From contig NZ_AP018293.1 in assembly GCF_002368415.1 (NCBI RefSeq), forward strand, positions 1-64,000: 64,000 nucleotides of DNA. The letters run 5' to 3'. This document shows positions 61,101 through 64,000 of the stretch, piece by piece; positions within the stretch are counted from its first letter, which is position 1, and the number at the start of each line of letters is the position of its first letter. The notes under the pieces were generated by a model, which saw only the letters and a program-made list of their open reading frames with translations, ran no database searches and was not told where the DNA came from. The stretch is from Calothrix sp. NIES-4105. Lineage in GTDB: Bacteria > Cyanobacteriota > Cyanobacteriia > Cyanobacteriales > Nostocaceae. A program made the position numbers and the translations under genes.

Positions 61101-64000
61101 ACTTTATAATCAGTGCTTCCACTAACTGTTGCAAGTGGACTATTATTTGTCGCACTATTATTACTACCAAGTGGTGTTGCGGTAATTGTTGCAGTTGGTG
61201 CTGCACCATCTATTTTACTTACGGCACGATTTGTATCGATTGGTGCTGTTGTGTTGAAGATAATTTTGGCAGTGCTAGTTATCTCAGTTCCTGTAGTTCT
61301 ATTATTTAATGGTGCAACTGTGTAGCTAGCAAATCCGGCGCCTTTCGCTTCGGCATCATTTGGCAGTAAAATACCAACGTTGGGGTTTTTGATTACATTA
61401 CCAGTTTCTGGGTCAATTGCTTCGAGTAACCAAGATGCGGTTCTGGTTGGTAAATCAATTCCTGCACTGACTCTTAATATAAATCCTTTGGTTGCTATAA
61501 AGTCAAAGTCACCTTGGAACGAACTTCTTCCACCAGGGATATTAACTTGGATATCTCCTAATTTAATTCCACCAAGTTGGAAGCTAAGTTCATCTAAATC
61601 ATCATCGAGTTGAGTTACGAGTCGAACAGAGCTAACAGCAGTTGGTGCAGTTGCAGCGTTTTCAAATCTGATTGTGTAAGGAAGGTCGGCGCCAATTGGT
61701 ATTATATTATCGTTACCATAACCAATTGGTCCTGTTAGGGAAACAAGGTTACTTGTACTGCTTGGTGTTGTAAATGCACTGCCAAAATTAGGTGCTGGGA
61801 CTGGTACACCCTGCGGTAACTCTACTCTTGCTTCTTTGAATGGGACGTATATGTTAAATGCTTGGGAATGAGTTTTACGGGATAATCCTTTATCAAATTG
61901 TGTCAGATTAGGAATATCTGGACTGCCAATCTTGCTTGCATCGTGACCATACCATTTACGAACATTTTCAAAGAAGTTGACGAGATTGCCAGTTGATTTT
62001 ATTTCTCTACCAGCAGGACCAACTAATAAACCAGTAGAAAGTGTTGCGATTAAACTAATAATTTGCTGACTTTCTCTAATTGGTGGAGTATCATCTTCTT
62101 CTCGCAATAATCCTGTTTGTTCTAATGCTGCAAGGAATGCGTTTGTCCAAGTGTCAGCATTTGCAGCAAGGTTAATTAATGCCGACGTTGCGGTTCTATC
62201 ATTAAGTATTGCTTGTCGTAATTTTAGTGCTTCTCGTGATTGAAGAGCAACAAACTCTGCACGAGTCATTGCGGTTGCAGTTGCGACAATATTAAATTTA
62301 AACGCTACATCACTAGGATTTATGTCCTCTAATAAATCAGGATTTCGCAGTAGTAGTTCTTTCAATCCTGGGTAGGTTTCAACATTGAAGTTCATTCCCG
62401 TAAACCCAGCATTGGGTAGGTCTATTACATAACCAGGTGCTAGGATTTGCCCATTTAAGTTGACATCGGATACGATTTGTGCCCAAGGTACATCATCAAG
62501 TTTACCATTGGGGTTAATATCAGGTTCCCCACGTAAGTTTGAAGTGAATTTAACGTAAGGCAATTCTAGAATTGGGTTATCACCAAGTTCAGGAATACCA
62601 AAGCTGAAGTGGACGTAAGGAGTATCTATATTAGTTAGACTTTGTACCGATACTCTATATGTACCAGTTTCTCCTGGCGCCAGTATATTCGGTCCTCCTA
62701 ATCCTACCGTAACATCAGTTTCAATTGCACGCTCAACTAAATAACGGTAAGGTAAAGTTGCTTCAATTGGGTTTGTGTTAAGAGCAGTAGTCTTGCTAAC
62801 CTTAACATCATATAGTCCATGTGGTGCGTCGGTAAGGTCGAATACTGCTTTAATTGTGGTGCTATCAATTACCTTGATATTAGATGCGAGGAATTCACCA
62901 ATACCGGGACGAACTAATTTGACGGTTGTATTATTATCAAATTGGGCGCCACTTATTGTAGTGGTAACATAACGACTATCACCACCTCTATCTGTTGCAA
63001 TGTCAGTGACACTAAATGGTAATACTTCTGCAAATATAGTTACCGATTCGCCACTTCCTTCAGTACCGCGTACTAATATATAGTATTTACCTGGTCGAGT
63101 ATTAGAAATAATCGCGCTTTGGTCAGAACCAATTGCTCCCTTAGAAACTGAAGTGTATTTGGTGCTGGTTGGTGCTTCTCCAAAACCTACATAAATTTCG
63201 TTTCCTGTTCCTTCACTACCATCAGTCGTGATGCGGATGGTTTGACCGACTTCGGTAATATCTAATTCAAACAACCTTTCTTGCTGTTTGCGTAGAGTTG
63301 TAGATTTATTTTGATTGAGTGAGAGTGTTTCTGCATTGACTTGGAAAGTGTCTGCACTTGCTTTGGAGTTATTGGTTTCTCCACCGTTGACACCTTCATA
63401 GATTTCATTGTAAACGTCGGTGCGAACAATAATGCGATAGTCACCTGGTGTTACACCTGGTAGAAGAATATTATCAGATAAACTTAATTGAAGTGAATAA
63501 GCATTGCTGCCATCGGTAACATTATTACCCGCAAGTGTTCCCTTAAAGATTTTACGTCCAAGTAAGCGGTCTGTAATATCCCATGTACCATCTTTACTCA
63601 GATATACTGCATCACTCCATTCTCCAGTAATGCTATTAGCGCTGTTATTTTTAACCCTCCAGTTAATATTATTGAGTTTTTCTCCCACATTACTATTACT
63701 TGGAACGGTAATAGTATTAGTTAGGGTATCTACTTCTAAGTCTACTGGGTCTGGGCGCCTAATAATTAAAGCGCTGTTACTTGACTTGGTATTGTTACCT
63801 TCTAGCGTACCTTCATATACTACTCCACGGGCGCCATTTAATTGTGGGTCGGTGACAACAAAGACGTAATATGAACCATCGAGGTCAAAAGGTAAATCAA
63901 AGGTTCGTTTATTGGTATAGCTTGAATTTCCATTTAACCCACCTGTATGGGATATAAAACCAAGATAACGGTCAGCAACTAAATCAAGTTTTTGGTCGCG
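43118..64000 (-). CDS. Giant modular surface or secreted protein, 5' end outside window
   Basis: At least 6960 codons; the frame is open to the window edge, so the start is missing. From the N-terminal side (high coordinates): CARDB/TIG-like segments; a beta-propeller (about 60.05-60.65 kb); about nine He_PIG/cadherin-like Ig repeats (56.7-59.25 kb, units such as GILTWTPNYEQAGTY); an RHS/teneurin-like stretch (55.2-55.95 kb); a dockerin-like pair (GDINRDGAVDGVD, DFNRDGVLNAADV; 54.7-54.86 kb); a BIg2-like part; a hydrophobic Ala-rich helix (53.25-53.4 kb); a second YVTN-type propeller (51.6-52.65 kb); a hydrolase-like GFGQGAVINSE (50.5 kb); a non-specific DNA/RNA endonuclease with ERGHLTPSADR (48.1-49.2 kb); the antisense-coding stretch; HEMGHLVGIIDGNPGFDKH, a zinc-metalloprotease motif (47.2 kb); five PKD repeats (44.8-46.1 kb); four Calx-beta repeats (43.44-44.8 kb); and a C-terminal WPPNHKM domain. 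No RTX repeats seen. Export by the adjacent type I system is likely. Confidence 0.85.
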   Translation of the reverse strand, partial: RDQKLDLVADRYLGFISHTGGLNGNSSYTNKRTFDLPFDLDGSYYVFVVTDPQLNGARGVVYEGTLEGNNTKSSNSALIIRRPDPVDLEVDTLTNTITVPSNSNVGEKLNNINWRVKNNSANSITGEWSDAVYLSKDGTWDITDRLLGRKIFKGTLAGNNVTDGSNAYSLQLSLSDNILLPGVTPGDYRIIVRTDVYNEIYEGVNGGETNNSKASADTFQVNAETLSLNQNKSTTLRKQQERLFELDITEVGQTIRITTDGSEGTGNEIYVGFGEAPTSTKYTSVSKGAIGSDQSAIISNTRPGKYYILVRGTEGSGESVTIFAEVLPFSVTDIATDRGGDSRYVTTTISGAQFDNNTTVKLVRPGIGEFLASNIKVIDSTTIKAVFDLTDAPHGLYDVKVSKTTALNTNPIEATLPYRYLVERAIETDVTVGLGGPNILAPGETGTYRVSVQSLTNIDTPYVHFSFGIPELGDNPILELPYVKFTSNLRGEPDINPNGKLDDVPWAQIVSDVNLNGQILAPGYVIDLPNAGFTGMNFNVETYPGLKELLLRNPDLLEDINPSDVAFKFNIVATATAMTRAEFVALQSREALKLRQAILNDRTATSALINLAANADTWTNAFLAALEQTGLLREEDDTPPIRESQQIISLIATLSTGLLVGPAGREIKSTGNLVNFFENVRKWYGHDASKIGSPDIPNLTQFDKGLSRKTHSQAFNIYVPFKEARVELPQGVPVPAPNFGSAFTTPSSTSNLVSLTGPIGYGNDNIIPIGADLPYTIRFENAATAPTAVSSVRLVTQLDDDLDELSFQLGGIKLGDIQVNIPGGRSSFQGDFDFIATKGFILRVSAGIDLPTRTASWLLEAIDPETGNVIKNPNVGILLPNDAEAKGAGFASYTVAPLNNRTTGTEITSTAKIIFNTTAPIDTNRAVSKIDGAAPTATITATPLGSNNSATNNSPLATVSGSTDYKVKWNATDESNGSGVKHVTIYVAENGGDFKVWKSQISDTEAIFSGRAISRYEFLVQATDNAGNKQTPPLGITAPSDGFSVNLGTIPTVGPSTQQILPAEVPTQQISTNKLFIQASSENIPATLPTTNKPEFDAVLRPFTASAFATNIPTSNASIGAMAIVVLPDGTVLASGGANRGSIYRFNSIGGTATTPLATLPHPVYDMAVDRNGALWATTGGGPLLQLNPQTGRIVKEYGESITQAMAINPKTGLIYVSSGNGIEIFDPVTETFKHYSDLRVDSLVFNSKGDLWGTSWPDRGLVVKFKPDGSAERKLSFSEPVDSLAFGEEGSQLEGLAFVSTNKGDVLMVDLLTMQHVKVATGKNGATWGENIETTRDGRVLISHSGQIDVLSPIVAPKVAATNPVKDAIVALPLNTINVTFTSDMFAGASNDLASVLNPNNYQLVGANSNIINPVSVQYDAARKSALLGFNSFDAGNYEFKVLQNIKSTAGASLETAYSEKFTTVSNFSNLVDFNFSNARSERASNTISFDVTITSKADQDLLLPVMLLLDPSTAFTGTPLDAVGRTTSGAYLLDLKDNLTDNRLKPGQSTTVRTITVNNPDALRVEFTPDIYAMPYPNMAPVITSNAVLNATVGQEYTYQVAANDPDGSVLGYLLYDAPAGMTLDNNGLINWTPVAGAANKENVVLYTYDLRGGYTTQSFSINVLGANNKPVFTSPAVNGGTITTNTNGTIIRGAEGKTLQIKVGASDIDKDKLTYWADNLPGGSVFDPTTGILTWTPNYEQAGTYENVQFVVNDGFERVTQTVNILVAPTNQAPTLTRPADKIVREGDYVRIQLKASDADGTALTYFTNLLPGGATLDPVTGVFEWTPAYFQAGEFEIPFSVSDGESITTQNTKITVLNVNAAPVFEGLTSWVAQEGESVRFRAFALDPDNPGFVPQERNSKGELTILEGSDPSVTYTVSGLPTGASFDVDTAMFTWTPGYTSAGTYDVTFTATDDGNGTGVSKTTSITVPITIRNTNRAPLFDNVTIGSGGNNTTTAITTFNPDGTFSVNRTAFNNVDVNRGEVKEITFKVTDLESDNLQLSLGLERNAGEGIPDYITYKDNGDGTLTLRVAPGVNAFGNNYTFKLVATEVRNDGTPALKNELTFNVNVIAANNAPQISYIGDKVAVVGETLDFIINTSDRDQHALTYSITGLPEGIIPTPTGVYGQARLQWTPTANDVGKILPVTITVRDSGNGVPGNVLTDTQTFNVVVRNSNAAPVLSTIAPQTVNENSTLSLRLAATDSDGDRLTYDARNLPVGAIFNRQTGLLTWTPDYSQAGTYNISVTASDGNKSATRPITITVNNINQVPIFTPLAVQYGQENDRVTFKLVADDADGATVEYTAIGTLPQGAILDSRTGDFTWKPNYEQAGEHVLKFQAKDPAGATTMLDVVVSIANVNRAPRLTISDRAVVLGSKLEFRLAGSDLDANSTLKYSAINLPEGATLDSATGQFNWQPNPGQVGNYTVTFRVSDGDLTATENALIRVALASVPPTVTLDLTPSFPAVPGQKVIIQTQAAGLATITSLTAKVAGQVVPIDTFGRFEFTPTAPGKVVVEAIAVDADGRTSSTSKVVKIRDINDNAAPVVSFAAGFDNSKVISATSITGVIADTNLDEWVLSIAEFNSNEFTTIARGTQTLDGVLSQFDPGKYVNGFYQLRLNATDISGRTSTTTSNIEVSSTSKNAYIRKETDLTTTIGGINLNLVRTYNSLLNDETGTFGDGWQLFTDANIQTNVTPTGSENLGVYSPFRIGTRLYLTAPDGNRIGFTFAPQKVTIPGATYYTPAWVSDAAGYKLESVDAKLTAAGNSFYDMKTGFAYNPASGKFDGYEYKLTDNSGNVYYLSTDKGVVEQVATNGTRLVYSDSGITSSTGETIRFVKDTAGRLQQITAPDGTLVSYTYEGSNLVAARNLSTGNASRYGYTDELLTLASGNPGTPGSVISYGATPQVSTVKGDLGGAVQWNGKSTSGVGNDRYTFSLRDGEINSTATGIVLVGVEASGNDVLRLPALNGLVPVASNGNYALYAIDKAGLNLVEVTANSGYNLQLTVAGDINRDGAVDGVDSNLLDAAIRLGYNQAYDFNRDGVLNAADVQILGSNYGFTANRAPVVTPTNVLTHVDLDATVALNKLATDPEGDAVFFRIISAENGSASFTADGKSVLFTPNDDYFGTASFTLVADDGYSTSAPFKVDVNVSNAALINLDFVKRGLRLDTGESTELVVIGDFADQEDVILPYSYLQFASDKSTVASVTNMGVVSALSDGVSVLSASRNGISAVTALRVGELGVPTNDTGFNVALAESNGLNVYPQAVTLVEGVKRQILVGINEVIDSPDLKTATSGTRYFISNSNILNVTPDGLITALDEGVANVTVIYGASEYVLPVRVEIPHLNSATLGVNGGAVQALDGSMVMVAPGALKENATVSIKQISKNELTQQTTLGFPDNNFSFAGAFQLNVGDKPLNLPIQLAIPVPSGSNLEAGTEVFFMRLGEFPDSNGVNQPVWFVEESGKVGDDGMIRTQSPPMAGAFVSGTYAIAVPAFRYAIVPAIAELTATAAAALGALAAIRIPTLPGLIFAAAAGVAFGFLINKLREQAETSIQVITVPQIGLPTTTNVNVNLNFDQLTSRMANTVTINAPLPLNIAPTTPIIQTVSFDFDEEGAFLRVVGQNLGKTIEDINLLVQYGLKTYEITKIEILQPNLEIKFRLPDTVPYSPEATVTFVPNPDTTIPEPKTDPINGDTDTNNPSDPKKSDRNKPKPDPVPIPIPEELCQIISVAANAFTDTVKVINSLNPQQIISDKNVGALLLSSIKVGSEDVRDRPRYVATTSNGSLAYIPLAGSGKVAWVDLRGMRPLNFDTKKEGEINTISLGKGVESGSIIIHPNNKYAYIADQRKGQVFIVNIDPNSKKFNEVQNIPLKTDKEIGIRNLAINSDGTRLFVTRATSSKAGKGSITVININPDESVPNKDINNPFKWHQEIGQIEIDAGVDGISSTPYFDKMIFTNRFNDAKGFGSLIIEDNDPTQFKFKLNGDYTQLHIGSIFDYFDVNEAVAVTMMRDPVSSEEYAFVAARNGRNFGSGLESIDGPKSGSNIGIIKNPLGKDASGNDAKAELIAATLPIPMGLTNGLSIAGNRTLLATFPGIASTALYDIQEILKTIKNSSTNELTTKPLDEINSSVAIAAPGNTTSPLGAGVSFGISTGSNLPLTKIVDEFNEETLLPTFQWNFDGATSDLSDVCYNQDKENVKEVNLYVSVFPEKEGLLPSDKWDGLKNPLNDDNNPNRILTAKWKKGADGTGTWTWDGGSSKGSNDIFTLPSNRILTAGQKYYWTVEAKVSNDKKYPVQNREFRTPLPTSTTGSNTFRSVTILTRGAEPTSISADIDNQLKATARHIAQLDDPEKIPVEQRGLVLEYDRNTGNWKNADSGAIVSASELQAKLDRPLVLLPGWDIQLSQTAYNSGFSEAAADTLFASLVGLNRTLGSDRLFNSRTHFVGFGQGAVINSEIIQRLGTFFPRERYSRFFPDLQMTTVNPHDFQQDSLSKSLQNLYEPEIKVWNNVTYADNYYQDVAGGGKTRNGRELENADRNTSLGNRAGFGEDKGQGEAHQDVLSWYAGTANVSGSTIPSENGDKVYRRLGDLEPEQRSAISDSTWYSPDYAGYKYAHGARNAPWEGIGTGWFYSALGGGYDRRVYDVDGSKRSKEQLGDFDQYLRNNRTLVTEDNTALARMRGDYAVPTLFNGNFDAVTSNFEAQSIPGWSFYNGNSNASQKNLVKWEGISSLAQYRQAVNYSPAQTNYALKLGDGLNQITHNRFVVPDWGVLRFDLHTPIASNNLLKVVLTEEGNSSNKKVQTISLQDAVGPYTYGYTDADTYRIGYGRTGFETFHIEVPDSLRGRVATLEFELNGGNTVYLDNVFFKSEVLKFGNPQPANVGSANNYLVEKPQYTLSYNDELKGPNWVSWKLNKSWLGNVSRPTVIGQNAVNVDYPKRDLSVGNYPFEDTDYPWLPDSSLPSTFNKTVASDYMKNDFNLERGHLTPSADRNRTTKDIYATFLTSNMLPQAKGLNNGVWSSVEERSRTYVEDQPNNDLYIIAGGAGYDSTRVGTGYPEPLLRNKIYKRVNGTFRFGDGNGETIGDIKLQEIRSNNPGLLENAPVNRVIYKNQDGTYRNETLGGTIVSDEDLQALLAIKSSLANLETGKSTTFGGPILVTNSKDIHAPQYFWKILLPLGHGQGLNDITGNTPVIAVIMPNINPLANSTGPHIVPLPNGVQPLTITNWSDWTQWQVSVDDLEQITGYDFFSNLPVDVQAQLEARRTDRFINGVPLLADDSLMSSEIFPFQSGESVNLPIWQGNSDSPTIVQNIANANFGSSKVSISKAEIAGQNIFKISSSEGAFLERSITQISFFERGIIQIAPIEVNTNQDTIVKVGSTQVGILESSPIQVSPLETGSFQVGIVEHNILEVSPNKVSTYQNNSSQIQSVQSGTAPINPREISFSSINPSFQLKSIHNLIPQIINQINSNPLNLWSTLFDPAFNINLQITDLPTGQLAEAQITKFDSEGRPNGGTLLIDNDANGVGWFIDTTPFDNTEFSQTLTDTAFRATTGAAAGKYDLLTTILHEMGHLVGIIDGNPGFDKHVQTINGKRTFVGADFTATLTNDGSHLDSKVHQYDLMNNTLAPGVRKLPSWLNLQMINAVRSNTVAPSSIAQLKAPLTSILLAEITNGNFDETDRSKPEFGWSTRGAATILNKEAVLTEDSPFNSNFSQSFIIPEGAKYLQFTLKNTTLGKDTQQAPGDAFEVALLDALTKQSLVNTVTGLTKTDSLLNIQHDGKAYTSSKVKLVNTTLNSTLALNQPLTFRVDLTGVQAGTAATLYFDLLGFGARDAKVVLDNVMLLNNDLTAPVANNDTASTDQTKPVIINPIANDIGTTINPTTLTISTNPTNGTIILNSDGTITYTPNTTFVGTDTFTYTVLDSDGLTSNEATVNITVNNIAPTITAITGDTTTTEGTTTSFTATASDPGDTLTYIWNFGDGSKIVTGQTVNHTYVDNGAYTATLTVTDSKGVNSFQTLLVTVNNVAPVVNAGSDQTINEGQSVTFNGAFTDLGILDTHTITWDFGDGATATNILNPTHIYNQNGVYTAKLTITDSDGAVTTDTVKVTVLNVAPVVNAGSDKTINEGQAITFNGAFTEEGILDTHTITWDFGDGTTATNVLNPTHTYANNGEYTATLTVRDSDGAVTSDTLTVTVNNVAPTITQLTGTTEVAEGTPATFSASAIDPGNDTLTYTWNFGDGSDPVQGKNVSHTFADNGIYTVTLTVTDSDGASTTKTLATSVLNVAATVDAGANQTMYQNELVTFDGQFTDPGILDTHIIEWNFGDGNTTTGVLNPSHIYTLDGEYTVTLTITDNSGAVSNDTMTVTVKKPPTIQAGDISIIEGDNGYKYAVFTASLSEASLRTVTANYSTADGTATSGSDYTATNGTITFASGEISKTIAVQLIGDTLDEFSETFFLNLSGAINATIIKNQGVATILDNDEAPTLAISDRTITEGDNGTQIATFTVSLSAASAKPITVKYATVDGTAEAGTDYTATNGAITFAPGETTKTVSVQVLGDTQDEFDETFFLNLSDATNATIALHSGVGTILDNDEAPTLTINDRTITEGDNGMMAVTYTVSLNTASGKPVTVDYTTVDGTATAGTDYTATNGKLTFTPGETTKTITVQVLGDSIDEFDENFSLKLDGATNATIIKASGMTTIIDNDAPPALIINDRTITEGHNGTQILNFTVSLNAPSQKPISVKYATANGTATAGSDYTATSGILTFAAGETTKTVSVQIIGDRLDEQNENFFVNLFDAINANITDNTGVGTIIDDDESPTLTVAAVPGELWPPNHKMVEVKVNVNVRDDFDANPTVRLLSITSNEPTNGSGDGNTTGDIEIRPDGRIFLRAERSGNGNGRIYTLTYSATDSAGNVTISTTQVRVPKNQGK
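47534..48058 (+). CDS. Pentapeptide-repeat protein encoded antisense within the giant gene
   Basis: 174 residues. After MDRFELKRRIYAGERDFSGV come about 20 A(D/N)LXX-type repeats (ANLEGACFERADLNGARFQD, ANLRRANFDNS and so on), ending in a non-repeat tail (VTLPNGEIYTLPRLEGENL). The ATG has GAGGAA at 47521-47526, seven bases upstream. Its codons line up exactly with codons of the giant gene on the other strand, and none of its 22 Leu or 12 Ser codons is TTA, CTA or TCA, so the giant frame stays open. The giant protein in this stretch is low-complexity (ISFFERGIIQIAPIEVNTNQ). I think a pentapeptide-repeat gene was inserted here in reverse and has kept both frames open. Whether it is expressed is unknown. 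Confidence 0.6.
   Translation: MDRFELKRRIYAGERDFSGVDWSGARLHTLDLTGIILVGANLVRTDFQDVVFDDANLEGACFERADLNGARFQDANLRRANFDNSILVSVYFNRCNLDDASLKEADLRNASFQESTLRRANLEDILSSDLSFTDTDFTGAKISISDILNDRWAVRVTLPNGEIYTLPRLEGENL

Overview
The window reads as part of a large plasmid from a filamentous, probably heterocyst-forming, cyanobacterium. Supporting signs are a ParA/ribbon-helix-helix partition pair, a three-gene module resembling the TraK-TraL-TraM genes beside conjugative origins, a tyrosine recombinase, many defence genes, and families common in Nostocales (Uma2 nuclease, pentapeptide repeats, giant cadherin/PKD/Calx-beta adhesin, HNH-type group II introns). Overall GC is about 40%. The palindrome GGCGCC occurs about 100 times where about 4 would be expected, while the usual cyanobacterial HIP1 octamer GCGATCGC was seen once (about 23970).

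Layout. 0-2.8 kb: conjugation/stability module. 2.8-7.2 kb: small accessory genes (Uma2, a ribbon-helix-helix protein, a nucleotidyltransferase/XRE toxin-antitoxin-like pair, a tyrosine recombinase). 7.98-15.6 kb: a complete three-gene PIWI-RE (pPIWI_RE) operon: HTH/zinc-ribbon/nuclease protein, DinG-like helicase, PIWI protein, with overlapping reading frames. 15.9-24.1 kb: a second defence block containing a nucleoside-phosphorylase-like protein with a membrane partner, a phosphorylase-SAVED effector, a second CD-NTase-like gene, and a type II CBASS core (Cap3, Cap2, CD-NTase). 24.3-25.6 kb: partition genes. 26.0-34.7 kb: a plasmid gene interrupted by a group II intron whose own maturase gene is interrupted by two further complete group II introns. 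34.8-35.6 kb: two small genes. 36.1-41.6 kb: type I secretion operon (parvulin isomerase, ABC exporter with cyclic-nucleotide-binding and C39-like domains, HlyD adaptor). 42.0-42.7 kb: glycosyltransferase. 43.1-64.0 kb: the 3' part of one giant gene (at least 6960 codons; its start lies beyond the window) for a modular surface or secreted protein.

How the parts may work together. The PIWI-RE operon and CBASS genes form a defence island on a mobile replicon. The secretion operon probably exports the giant protein, and the glycosyltransferase may modify it. The giant protein includes nuclease, metalloprotease and hydrolase-like parts.

Highlights. (1) A nested triple group II intron; removing the two inner introns in silico restores one 582-residue maturase. 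(2) A pentapeptide-repeat gene with start codon and ribosome-binding site, encoded antisense and in exact codon register inside the giant gene, using no TTA, CTA or TCA codon. (3) The PIWI-RE operon beside a CBASS locus with two CD-NTases. (4) Long blocks without GGCGCC (about 15.76-23.27, 26.4-35.07 and 47.4-50.9 kb) that coincide with the CBASS island, the introns and one segment of the giant gene, suggesting recent arrival. All family calls come from reading motifs by eye; no database search was run.
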